Below, piece by piece: positions 33,886-42,371 of a stretch of DNA of 64,000 nucleotides (positions are counted from its first letter, which is position 1; the number at the start of each line of letters is the position of its first letter). The stretch comes from Paludifilum halophilum (GTDB taxonomy: Bacteria; Bacillota; Bacilli; Thermoactinomycetales; DSM-45169): assembly GCF_002245355.1 (NCBI RefSeq), contig NZ_NOWF01000002.1:304996-368995 (forward strand). Reading direction: 5' to 3'. The position numbers were made by a program, and so were the translations under genes. The notes beneath the pieces are model-generated. The model was not told where the DNA came from. It saw nothing but the letters and a program-made list of their open reading frames with translations, and searched no databases.

Positions 33886-34767
33886 TTACCGGTCGGTGAA
33901 CAACTCCTTGACGTAGACAGGCAACCGAAAGCAACCTTGGTACACGTCCCGGTCGATATACCGGTTGGCCCCGGCCTGGAGACGCTCAGGCCCTTGTTCC
34001 AAGGGATCATAAGTTTTGGAAGCCAGAGTAAAGCTCCACACTCCCCCGGGATAGGTGGGGATTGCCGCCAGATACGTCCGTACGACGGGAAACAGCTCTT
34101 TTAACGTACGGTGAACTCTTTTCAGCACATGGGGATGAAAAACGGGAGATTCACTCTGACAAACCATGATTCCGTCCGACGCCAAAGCACGGTACACATC
34201 TTGATAGAAAGGCTTTTCAAAGAGAGCGGCGGCCGGCCCCACCGGATCGGAGGAATCGACGACAATCACGTCATCGGTCCCCTGACGATTGCGGATAAAA
34301 GCGGTGCCGTCCTCATAGTGAAAACGGATCCGGGAATCCGGTTCTCCGTGTCCCGCAATCTCCGGCAAATACTGGAGGCTGGCCTCAACCACTTTCGGAT
34401 CGATTTCCACCATGTCCACACTTTGGACCGTGGGATATTTCACGGCTTCCCTCGCCGCTCCGCAATCCCCTCCTCCGATGATACAAACGCGTTCGGGTTC
34501 GGGATGGACAGCCAGGGGAACATGGGTGATCATTTCATTGTAAATAAAGGCATCCTTTTCTGTTGTCTGGACAATCCCATCCAGCACCAGCGCCCGCCCG
34601 AAACCTACCGTCTCCACCACAGAGACTTCCTGAAAAGAGGACAACTCCCGGTAAAGCACTTTTTTTACCTTCCAGCTGGCACGGAAGCCGAAGGCATCCT
34701 CCGGATCGGACAACCAGGATTCTCCGTCCCAAGTAAACATCCCTTGACCGGTTGACTGATTTTCCAT
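33886..34767 (-). CDS. speE: Spermidine synthase SpeE
   Basis: This 293-residue aminopropyltransferase makes spermidine from putrescine and decarboxylated SAM. The signature block GRALVLDGIVQTTEKDAFIYNEMITHVPL, the cofactor loop IGGGDCGAAREAVKYPTVQSVDMVEID and the catalytic DSSDPVGPA are present. ATG 34767 follows GGGGAGG; a longer open frame up to 35082 lies over the divergent protease and was rejected. speD is not adjacent. It connects to the putrescine pathway further right by substrate only. Confidence 0.94.
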   Translation of the reverse strand: MENQSTGQGMFTWDGESWLSDPEDAFGFRASWKVKKVLYRELSSFQEVSVVETVGFGRALVLDGIVQTTEKDAFIYNEMITHVPLAVHPEPERVCIIGGGDCGAAREAVKYPTVQSVDMVEIDPKVVEASLQYLPEIAGHGEPDSRIRFHYEDGTAFIRNRQGTDDVIVVDSSDPVGPAAALFEKPFYQDVYRALASDGIMVCQSESPVFHPHVLKRVHRTLKELFPVVRTYLAAIPTYPGGVWSFTLASKTYDPLEQGPERLQAGANRYIDRDVYQGCFRLPVYVKELFTDR

Positions 34768-34905
34768 AACGTTCCTCCCCGTTTTTTCCCCTATTTTAAC
34801 ACAGAGAGTCGATCCTCCGAAAAGGCCCCCGCCCGCACCGCTCCCCCGGACACCCATACAATAAAAGTAACAGCAGGTAAACCCCTCGAAAGGGGGCCAA
34901 ACACC

Positions 34906-35625
34906 ATGAATATCAAACGCTCTTCCAGACGGGAAAGCCTCTCTCTGTCTTCGCAACATCCGTCCAACGGATTTGTCCGGGTGATCCGCAGTGTCCGGCC
35001 CGGCATCGTCTCCATCGTTACCGAGGAAAGGACGGCTACCTCCTCCGGGAACTGGATGGAAAGGCTTCTTTCCGATCTGCACCCGCCTCGGGAAAACTCA
35101 TCGGTGCGCCGATTCGGCTCCGGATTCGTTATCTCTTCCCGGGGATTGATCCTGACCAACGAACACGTCATCCGCAACTCCGGACCTGTTCGCGTACAAC
35201 TCCACGAAGGAAAACGGCTATACCCCTCCCGGACGGTGTGGACCGATCCCCGCAAAGATCTGGCCATCCTGCAGATCCGACCTCCCCGCCTCTTAAAACC
35301 CCTGCGCCTGGGCTCCTCCGGCAGACTGGAAGTCGGGGAATGGGTGGTGGCCGTCGGCAATCCCCTCGGCCTCGACCAAACCGTCACCGTCGGCATCATC
35401 TCCGGCAAAGACCGCCCCCTCGAGGTGGGAAACCGGTTCTACAGCCATGTGATCCAGACCGACGCCGCGATCAATCCCGGCAACAGCGGCGGACCCCTGA
35501 TCAACATCCTGGGAGAAGTGGTGGGCATCAATACACTGGTCGCCTATCCCTCCCAGAGTATCAGCTTTGCCATCCCCATCGATGAAGTGAAACCCTTGAT
35601 TCGCTCCTACCTCGAAGGAGGATGA
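34906..35625 (+). CDS. Minimal HtrA/DegP-like serine protease (S1C), no PDZ
   Basis: This 239-residue trypsin-fold protease has the triad His in LILTNEHVIRN, Asp in DPRKDLAILQI and Ser in NPGNSGGPLIN. Normal HtrA proteins of Bacillales are 400-450 residues, with an N-terminal helix and a C-terminal PDZ domain. Here both are absent: no signal peptide or helix is visible, and the protein ends right after the protease domain (FAIPIDEVKPLIRSYLEGG). It is therefore probably cytoplasmic. AAGGGGG lies before ATG 34906. It is divergent from speE. Confidence 0.87.
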   Translation: MNIKRSSRRESLSLSSQHPSNGFVRVIRSVRPGIVSIVTEERTATSSGNWMERLLSDLHPPRENSSVRRFGSGFVISSRGLILTNEHVIRNSGPVRVQLHEGKRLYPSRTVWTDPRKDLAILQIRPPRLLKPLRLGSSGRLEVGEWVVAVGNPLGLDQTVTVGIISGKDRPLEVGNRFYSHVIQTDAAINPGNSGGPLINILGEVVGINTLVAYPSQSISFAIPIDEVKPLIRSYLEGG

Positions 35626-35628
35626 GCC

Positions 35629-35650
35629 GCTCCCGCAGGGAGCGTTTTTT
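35629..35650 (+). terminator. Terminator of the HtrA-like gene
   Basis: The stem GCTCCC/GGGAGC with a 3-base loop is followed by a G and eight T. Confidence 0.85.
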
Positions 35651-36086
35651 TTCACAATACAACCCCATCCCCATCCATCCCGCCCCCTTTTCCAACCAGG
35701 ACGTGCGGGATTTTAAGGTGTGGTTGCCTTTCACTAATCCAAAAAAGAAAACAACATAGAACTGGCTACGGATAGCTTTTAGAATGATAACCGCACCACA
35801 CCTTTAATCATTTATCTATGTCCCAGCGAATCGCTCGATCTGACGCGGAAAGGCCGGCAAATGGAGTCTTTTTCAAAGACTATCAACCAGTCGATTGGTG
35901 AGAAGCTGTTTGCAATGGAACTTAAAATATCCATACGAATGATTCCCATTCCGTCACTCTACCTGTAAAATAGAAAGGGCAGAAACGGATAGGAAAATCC
36001 ATTCATTTCCGGAGATGATCCGGATCCGTGAGAAACTTCCCGGATACCAGCCTCGTTATCGGAAAAGGAAAAAGGGGGTTTTCTGA
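35651..36086. other. Intergenic region with a short inverted repeat
   Basis: There is no gene. AAGGTGTGGT (35715-35724) and ACCACACCTT (35795-35804) form a perfect 10-bp inverted repeat 90 bases across, perhaps a small MITE remnant. TTCCCA and TAAAAT 17 bases apart (about 35945-35975) could be the promoter of the DUF1002 gene. Confidence 0.45.
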
Positions 36087-36974
36087 ATGAGTATGAAAAA
36101 ATGGAGCTTATTCGCTCTCATCGGGATTCTGCTGTTCGCGGCCGTCGCACCGCAAGGGGCTTCCGCCGATGCGGTATCCGGCGAGACGGTTGTTACTCTG
36201 GGGGCGGATCTGACCCCGGATCAACGGGAGTCGATCCTGCAGGAGATGAACGTGGACTCCAACGTCGAAACCATCAATGTAAGCATCGCCGACATCCGTG
36301 AATACCTTCACGGTAAAAAGTCGGGAAACGCACCCGCTTCCGGGGACAACAAAGCCTACTCCTCCGCCCGAATCACGCTGACGGAATCGGGAAACGGCAT
36401 CCAGGTACAAGCGACCAACGTGACCCGGGTCACTGAGCAAATGTATGCCAACGCTCTGCTCACAGCCGGTGTCAAGGATGCTCAGGTGTATGTCACTTCC
36501 CCGAAGCCGGTCACCGGTACGGCCGCCCTGACCGGAATCATGATGGCTTTCGAAAAAGCCTCCGACCAGAGCATCAGCCAGGAACAGAGGGAAGTGGCCA
36601 ATGAGGAAATGGCCCGCACCTCTGAACTGGGCCAAAAAATCGGTGACCAAGAGAAAGCCGCTGATTTCATGACCCAAGTCAAGGATGAAATCGCCAAAAA
36701 ACAACCTGAGAACAAAGAAGAAGTCCGCGAGATCGTCATCAATGTCGCCGGGGATCTGAACATCAACTTGAACAACCAGGACACCCAAAACATCACCAAC
36801 GTCATGTATAAGTTCTCCCAGCTCAACATTGATTGGGGTTCCTTCGGCGATCAGCTCAACAGGCTGAAAGAAGACCTGAACAAGGCGTTTGACACCGAAC
36901 AAGCCCAAGGTTTTTTCGATAAGTTTTTCGCTTGGTTGAGCGATTTCTTCAGTTCCATATTTTCTACGAACTGA
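36087..36974 (+). CDS. DUF1002 domain secreted protein
   Basis: This 295-residue protein has a Sec signal peptide (KKWSLFALIGILLFAAVAPQGASA, cut about residue 27). The domain starts ETVVTLGADLTPDQRESILQEM, typical of DUF1002, with the internal block VTEQMYANALLTAGVKDAQVYVTSPKPVTGTAALTGI. A C-terminal amphipathic aromatic tail (FFDKFFAWLSDFFSSIF) may touch the membrane. The function is unknown. AAAGGGGG lies before ATG. Confidence 0.87.
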   Translation: MSMKKWSLFALIGILLFAAVAPQGASADAVSGETVVTLGADLTPDQRESILQEMNVDSNVETINVSIADIREYLHGKKSGNAPASGDNKAYSSARITLTESGNGIQVQATNVTRVTEQMYANALLTAGVKDAQVYVTSPKPVTGTAALTGIMMAFEKASDQSISQEQREVANEEMARTSELGQKIGDQEKAADFMTQVKDEIAKKQPENKEEVREIVINVAGDLNINLNNQDTQNITNVMYKFSQLNIDWGSFGDQLNRLKEDLNKAFDTEQAQGFFDKFFAWLSDFFSSIFSTN

Positions 36975-37011
36975 CGTTAGGAACCATGAACGGTTCCGGT
37001 CGATGACTTCC

Positions 37012-37041
37012 CCCGCAGAGCCCATGCGAGCGCTCTGCGGG
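37012..37041 (+). terminator. Terminator of the DUF1002 gene
   Basis: CCCGCAGAGC and GCTCTGCGGG form a 10-bp stem with a 10-base loop, followed by ATTTTTTG. Confidence 0.88.
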
Positions 37042-37106
37042 ATTTTTTGTTCGCTGTGTCGGTCCGGAATGGGTGAATCGGACTTTTATAAACCTCCTTC
37101 TAAATA

Positions 37107-37120
37107 GGCATAATAATTGC
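37107..37120 (+). promoter_or_regulatory. Sigma-54 promoter of the first APC permease
   Basis: AGGCATAATAATTGCT has GG (-24) and GC (-12) exactly 10 bases apart, with the TTGCT core. It lies 39 bases before the GTG start. Confidence 0.7.
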
Positions 37121-37158
37121 TTGAATAATCCCAACAGAATGACGAAGGGGGTATAGCC

Positions 37159-38529
37159 GTGAATGAAACGGGAAAACTGAAAGGTTCATTAAAATTGTGG
37201 CAAGTGGTCATTCTCGGATTAGGGTATTTGACACCCATGACCGTCTATGACAGCTTCGGGATCGTTTCCGGCGACACCGGAGGCTTTGTTCCCACAGCCT
37301 ATATTCTGGCGCTGATCGCCATGTTGTTCACTGCCTACAGCTACGGAAAAATGGTACAAGTCATCCCCGATTCCGGGTCCGCTTACACCTACACGCAAAA
37401 GACGATCAGCCCGCATCTCGGATTTCTCGTTGGCTGGTCCTCTCTGCTCGACTACATCTTTTTGCCGATGGTTAACGCTCTGCTGACCAAAATCTATTTA
37501 GCCGCTATCTTTCCCGGGGTGCCGACCTGGCTCTGGGTGATCCTATTCGTCGCCGGCGTCACTACGATCAACTTGCTTAATGTAACAAAAGTGGCCAATT
37601 TTAATACCATCTTTGTCCTGTTTCAGATTTTAGTCATGGTCTTCTTCGTTCTCCTGGCCGCCCGAGATTTGACACATGGAACGGGTTACGGCGAAGTCTT
37701 CACCATTCAACCCTTCTTTTCCCCGGATATGAAATTTTCCTCTCTGGTTGCAGGTGCTACCGTTCTCTGTTTTTCTTTTCTCGGCTTTGATGCGATCACA
37801 ACTCTATCGGAAGAAACCAGGGAAGCCAAAAAAAATATTCCCCGGGGAATTTTCCTGACCGCTCTCCTCGGCGGAATGATATTTATCACGGTCTCTTATT
37901 TTACTCAGGCCCTTTTCCCGGACTTATCCCCATTCCATAACCCGGAGGCTCCTTCACCCGAAATCGCCCTCTATACAGGGGGTAAACTGTTTCAATCGAT
38001 CTTTCTCGCCGGTACCTTTATGGGCACCATCGCCTCCGGAATCGCTTCCCATACCAGTGTATCACGCCTCTTGTACGCGATGGGACGGGATGGTGTCTTA
38101 CCCAAAAGACAGTTCAGCTATGTCCATCCCAAGTGGGGATCCCCCGCCTTTAACGTGATATTGGTCGGTGCAATCTCCCTCGTCGCTATTTTTATCAACT
38201 TGGAAATCGCCTTTGCGTTAATTAACTTTGGTGCACTGATCGCTTTTTCATTCGTTCACCTGTCCGTAATCGCCCATTATGCTGTTCGACATCGAATGCA
38301 TCAAACGATCCGAGGGTTTTTCCAATATGTTTTGATTCCTCTGATCGGTGCCTTCTTTATTACCGTATTGTGGTTCAACCTAAAGGCCAGTGCACTGATG
38401 ATCGGCCTGACCTGGTCAGCCATCGGTATCATCTACCTCCTGTATCTGACCCGTATGTTTCGGACACCTCCGCCTCAATATTCCCTTGATAAAAGCACCG
38501 ACGAGATCAAAAACGAAGGTTTGATCTGA
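37159..38529 (+). CDS. APC-family amino acid/polyamine permease (putrescine-importer-like)
   Basis: This 456-residue permease has 12 predicted helices and the APC-family start LKLWQVVILGLGYLTPMTVYDSFGIVSGDTGG. Its LSFLGFDAITTLSEE-like segment (CFSFLGFDAITTLSEETREAKKNIPRGI) is the usual consensus block. It is a close paralogue of the permease at 40928-42271. Flanking agmatine/putrescine genes suggest import of putrescine, agmatine or a related compound, but the substrate is inferred. The start GTG 37159 follows GGGGG. A sigma-54 promoter lies upstream. Confidence 0.87.
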   Translation: MNETGKLKGSLKLWQVVILGLGYLTPMTVYDSFGIVSGDTGGFVPTAYILALIAMLFTAYSYGKMVQVIPDSGSAYTYTQKTISPHLGFLVGWSSLLDYIFLPMVNALLTKIYLAAIFPGVPTWLWVILFVAGVTTINLLNVTKVANFNTIFVLFQILVMVFFVLLAARDLTHGTGYGEVFTIQPFFSPDMKFSSLVAGATVLCFSFLGFDAITTLSEETREAKKNIPRGIFLTALLGGMIFITVSYFTQALFPDLSPFHNPEAPSPEIALYTGGKLFQSIFLAGTFMGTIASGIASHTSVSRLLYAMGRDGVLPKRQFSYVHPKWGSPAFNVILVGAISLVAIFINLEIAFALINFGALIAFSFVHLSVIAHYAVRHRMHQTIRGFFQYVLIPLIGAFFITVLWFNLKASALMIGLTWSAIGIIYLLYLTRMFRTPPPQYSLDKSTDEIKNEGLI

Positions 38530-38560
38530 AACGGTTCCCATAAAAACCTGTACAGCCGAT

Positions 38561-38585
38561 GGGGGTATAGCCGGGCTATACCCCC
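38561..38585 (+). terminator. Hairpin after the first permease
   Basis: The perfect 11-bp stem GGGGGTATAGC/GCTATACCCCC has a 3-base loop and no T-run. Confidence 0.6.
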
Positions 38586-38622
38586 AAACTATTGTTCGGT
38601 CTATGCATTTTCGGGTAATGAC

Positions 38623-38636
38623 ATGCGTATTTGCAT
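38623..38636 (+). promoter_or_regulatory. Candidate activator site (UAS) upstream of aguA
   Basis: ATGC-GTATTT-GCAT is a dyad with 6-base spacing, about 160 bases before the sigma-54 promoter of aguA. A matching GTATGC-N6-GCATAC occurs upstream of gabD. It is probably bound by the CBS-PAS-AAA activator. Confidence 0.5.
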
Positions 38637-38793
38637 ACAACCGACAGCGATCGGATGGATGAAGTTGATTGGGAAGATCGCAAACGTTATATAGGAAAAT
38701 AAAAGAGGCTTGAGCGCCGCCCCGTAGTGTTTATGATAGGGGAAGAAATACTTCTACTAAAAAAGAGAAAAAGAGAAGCGGGCTTTTCAAAAT

Positions 38794-38807
38794 GGAATCA
38801 TTTTTGC
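38794..38807 (+). promoter_or_regulatory. Sigma-54 promoter of aguA
   Basis: TGGAATCATTTTTGCA has GG and GC 10 bases apart and a consensus -12 element. It is 64 bases before the aguA ATG. Confidence 0.7.
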
Positions 38808-38870
38808 ATGATCTATGGATGGAAACGCAAAAATGATATCGCCGATTTTCACTGTCACGGAGGTGCGGAA

Positions 38871-39968
38871 ATGTCAAAAACGATGAACGGGACACCCAAG
38901 AAAGACGGCTACCGGATGCCCGGGGAGTTTGAACCTCACCAGGGGACCTGGATGCTCTGGCCGGAGAGGACCGATACCTGGAGACTCGGAGCAAAACCGG
39001 CTCAAAAAGCATTCACCGATGTAGCCATCGCCATTTCAAAATTTGAACCGGTTACATTATGCGTTTCCGCCGTCCAATATGAACACGTTCGGGAAATTCT
39101 TCCCGAGACGATCCGGGTGGTCGAAATCTCATCCAATGATGCTTGGATGAGAGATATCGGACCCACCTTCGTCAAAAACGATCAGGGAGACATTCGCGGA
39201 ATCGACTGGGCTTTCAACGCCTGGGGGGGTTTGGAGAAAGGACTTTATTTCCCGTGGCACATGGACACTTACGTAAAACAAAAAGTGATGGAAATCGAGG
39301 GAATCCACCGCTACGATGCCCGGGATTTTATTCTGGAAGGCGGATCGATTACCGTCGACGGAGAGGGAACAGTGATTACGACGGAACAATGCCTTCTCAA
39401 TCCTAATCGGAACCCTCATCTTTCCAAAGAGGAAATCGAGCAAAAATTAAAAGACTATCTAAATGTAAAAACCGTCATTTGGTTGAAAGACGGAATGTTG
39501 AACGACGAGACGGATGGGCATGTGGACGAATTGGTTTTTTTCGTTCGCCCCGGAGTGGTGGCCATGAGTTGGACCGACGATGAAAACGACCCGCAGTATC
39601 GAGTCTTAAACAATGCGTATCAACGGTTGAAAAACGCCGTCGACGCCAAGGGAAGGCCGTTGGAGATCCACAAAGTTCAGATTCCAACGCAAATCGAAGT
39701 AACCCCTACAGACAGCGACGGGATCGATATCGCACACGGCAGTTACGGACGGACTCCCGGAATGAAACTGGCCAGCACGTATGTCAACTGTTATCTGTGC
39801 AATGGAGGCGTTATCATCCCTGCATTTGATGATCCGTGTGATCAGCCGGTTCGGGAACAGATGCAATCGCTCTTTCCCGACAGGGAAGTCGTTCAGGTCC
39901 ATACCCGGGAAATCGCTCTGGGCGGGGGCAATATCCATTGCATCACTCAACAACAACCGCAACCTTAA
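38871..39968 (+). CDS. aguA: Agmatine deiminase
   Basis: This 365-residue enzyme converts agmatine to N-carbamoylputrescine and ammonia. Family blocks are [73 protein letters not shown] and the catalytic Cys in [12 protein letters not shown] at the end. ATG 38871 has GGAGGTG 6 bases upstream; the frame is open earlier, but the extra residues overlap the sigma-54 promoter. aguB follows by 22 bases. Confidence 0.95.
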   Translation: MSKTMNGTPKKDGYRMPGEFEPHQGTWMLWPERTDTWRLGAKPAQKAFTDVAIAISKFEPVTLCVSAVQYEHVREILPETIRVVEISSNDAWMRDIGPTFVKNDQGDIRGIDWAFNAWGGLEKGLYFPWHMDTYVKQKVMEIEGIHRYDARDFILEGGSITVDGEGTVITTEQCLLNPNRNPHLSKEEIEQKLKDYLNVKTVIWLKDGMLNDETDGHVDELVFFVRPGVVAMSWTDDENDPQYRVLNNAYQRLKNAVDAKGRPLEIHKVQIPTQIEVTPTDSDGIDIAHGSYGRTPGMKLASTYVNCYLCNGGVIIPAFDDPCDQPVREQMQSLFPDREVVQVHTREIALGGGNIHCITQQQPQP

Positions 39969-39990
39969 ATGAATGGAAAGGATGAAAACC

Positions 39991-40862
39991 ATGAACAAAG
40001 GAAAAATAAACATCGCATGCATCCAGCACAGCTGTTCCAAGGACCGTGAAGCCAACATGGACAAAGCGGTAAAAATGATACGAAAAGCGGCAAAACAAGG
40101 AGCACAAGTAATTTGTACGCAGGAGTTGTTCAGCGGAATCTATTTTCCGCAAACGATGGATGCGAAAAAATATGAATGGGCCGAACCCATTCCCGGTCCG
40201 ATCACAAAACGGATGCAGAGCCTCGCCAAGAACTCGGTGTAGTCCTCATCCCTTCCTTATATGAATATGCCATGGACGGCCTTTATTTTAATACGATCGT
40301 CGTTTTTGACGCCGACGGCACCAACCTCGGAAAATATCGCAAGCATCATATTCCGGAGGGTCCGCAGTATATCGAAAAATACTATTTTACAGAGGGAGAC
40401 ACCGGCTATCCTGTTTTTGAAACCCAATTCGGTACCATCGGCGTGCTGATTTGTTGGGATGAGTGGTTCCCGGAACCTTCACGGATTCTGGCTTTGAAAG
40501 GGGCTGATGTGGTTTTTTACCCTTCCGCGATCGGTTCAGAACCGGATCACCCGGAACTGGATACATCCCAATCATGGATGAATGCCATTCGTGCCCACGG
40601 TATTCACAACAATATGTTTATTGCCGCCGTCAACCGGGTCGGTCGTGAGGAAAGCGATGAAGGCCACATGGAATTTTACGGACGCAGTTTTATCAGTGAC
40701 CCTTGGGGCACCGTCATCAAAGAAGCGGAAACGAAAGAAGACGAAATCATTATGGCGGAAATCGACTTGTCAGAAATCAAAAAAGCGCGCAATATTCTCC
40801 AATTCCATCGGGACCGGAGGCCGGACAGCTACGGTGAACTCATGAAACGGGTCCTGCGATAG
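39991..40862 (+). pseudogene. aguB: N-carbamoylputrescine amidase, frameshifted
   Basis: This nitrilase-superfamily enzyme would release putrescine from N-carbamoylputrescine. The catalytic triad is present across two frames: Glu in ICTQELFSG (first part), Lys in KYRKHHIPEGPQY and Cys in GVLICWDEWFPEP (second part). The first frame stops at 40242 after SLAKNSV. The second continues KELGVVLIPSLYEY if one G is added at about 40230 (AAGAAC instead of AAGGAAC). The remainder is complete, ending in RDRRPDSYGEL. Either a recent mutation or a sequencing error breaks the gene. The start is ATG 39991 after AAAGGA. Confidence 0.88.
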
Positions 40863-40927
40863 CCGTCGGGAAATCCGAGATGCGATCTCTCTTCATCGCT
40901 TTCCAATCAAGGGGGGGGGCTACGGTC

Positions 40928-42271
40928 GTGGAACAAGCTCACAGCCAACTGGAACGCTCGTTAAAGCGAAAACATATTGTTTTCCTCGGGTTGGCTTACA
41001 TGTCACCGTTCGCGGTCTTCGATACTTTCGGCATCGTTTCCGAAGCTACACAGGGGCATGTTCCTGTGTCTTATCTGTTGATTACTGCTGCCATCCTGTT
41101 TACAGCCTTCAGTTACGGTAAAATGGTGAAGGTGTATCCTGCAGCCGGATCTGCGTACACCTACACGAGACAAACGATGCATTCGGGTCTCGGTTTTCTC
41201 GTAGGTTGGGCCTCTTTGCTCGACTATCTTTTTCTGCCGATGATTAACGCATTACTCGCCCATATTTATCTTTCTTCGGGATTTCCGAATGTTCCCGGTT
41301 GGATCTGGGTCGTCGGACTGATTGTATTCATCACGATGATGAATATCCTGGGTGTGAAAATAGCGGTTTCCGCTAATATACTCATGGTCCTGTTTCAATT
41401 ATTGGTTGCCGTCATCTTTGTCCTTTTAACCGTACGAGCCGTCGTTTCCGGTGAAACCGGCGAATTTTCCTTCACTCCCTTTTATTCGGACTCCCTGTCA
41501 GTATCTGCAGTATTTAGCGGTGCGTCGATTCTGGCCTTGTCTTTTCTCGGCTTTGATGCAGTCACCACTCTTTCAGAGGAAGCCGTCGAACCGAAGAAAA
41601 GCGTTCCGGCGGGGATCCTCCTGATCGCGATCATCGGGGGAGTCTTTTTTACAACGGTTACGTATGCCATGCAATCATTAATTCCGGATGTATCACGATT
41701 AGAAAATATTTCGGGAGCATCGCCGGAGATCGCCCTGTTGATCGGCGGGAACCTTTTTCAGTCCGTTTTCTTAAGCGGGGCCCTTGTATCCGTGGTCGCC
41801 TCCGGTTTGGCCGCACAAACCAGTGCATCCCGTCTTTTGTACGCAATGGGACGGGATCGTGTGATACCTCAACGGTGGTTTGGGTCTATACATCCCCGGT
41901 TAAAGACACCCATTTTCAATATTGTTTTTTTGGGTGTGTTGGCACTCTCGGCTTTATTCCTCGACTTGACAACGGCGACTTCCTTTATCAATTTCGGAGC
42001 CTTTACAGCTTTCTCTTTTGTGAACCTGTCCGTAATCGTCCATTATTTCAGAAAAGAACGAACGAACTCCCTTTTATCCGTATGGAGTTCCATCGGATCT
42101 CCGCTGATCGGTTTAGCATTTAATGTCTACCTGTGGTATAGCTTGGATTTCAAGGCCATGATGCTCGGCTTGATTTGGGTGGGAATCGGATTCGCTTATC
42201 TTTTATATCTCACCCGATTTTTCCGCCAACAACCGCCCCAATTTCAATTTGAAGAAACCGCGGGTGGTTAA
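40928..42271 (+). CDS. APC-family amino acid/polyamine permease, second paralogue
   Basis: This 447-residue, 12-helix permease is clearly related along its length to the one at 37159-38529 (shared FGIVSE/FGIVSG, GFLVGWASLLDYLFLPMINALL, SFLGFDAVTTLSEE, SRLLYAMGRD). The start GTG 40928 follows AAGGGGG; the frame opens earlier inside the end of aguB. It lies 65 bases after aguB and is probably cotranscribed with aguAB. The likely substrate is agmatine, putrescine or another amine; the sequence does not decide. Confidence 0.87.
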   Translation: MEQAHSQLERSLKRKHIVFLGLAYMSPFAVFDTFGIVSEATQGHVPVSYLLITAAILFTAFSYGKMVKVYPAAGSAYTYTRQTMHSGLGFLVGWASLLDYLFLPMINALLAHIYLSSGFPNVPGWIWVVGLIVFITMMNILGVKIAVSANILMVLFQLLVAVIFVLLTVRAVVSGETGEFSFTPFYSDSLSVSAVFSGASILALSFLGFDAVTTLSEEAVEPKKSVPAGILLIAIIGGVFFTTVTYAMQSLIPDVSRLENISGASPEIALLIGGNLFQSVFLSGALVSVVASGLAAQTSASRLLYAMGRDRVIPQRWFGSIHPRLKTPIFNIVFLGVLALSALFLDLTTATSFINFGAFTAFSFVNLSVIVHYFRKERTNSLLSVWSSIGSPLIGLAFNVYLWYSLDFKAMMLGLIWVGIGFAYLLYLTRFFRQQPPQFQFEETAGG

Positions 42272-42313
42272 ATATCGGTAATACAATCCCTAATCGAATA
42301 GATTGAAACACCA

Positions 42314-42342
42314 ACCGGCTCCCTGACTTACAGGGAGCCGGT
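42314..42342. terminator. Terminator between the permease and the activator gene
   Basis: ACCGGCTCCCTG/CAGGGAGCCGGT is a 12-bp stem with a 5-base loop between converging genes. Confidence 0.75.
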
Positions 42343-42371
42343 TTCGATGGGGATCCGAAAGAACCCGATCA

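Noticed and set aside
33886-35082. 398-codon version of spermidine synthase
   Set aside because: The extra 105 residues are antisense to the protease gene and are not SpeE-like; ATG 34767 has the ribosome site.
38708-38721. Second GG-N10-GC candidate upstream of aguA
   Set aside because: The -12 part reads CCGC instead of TTGC; the site at 38794 fits much better.
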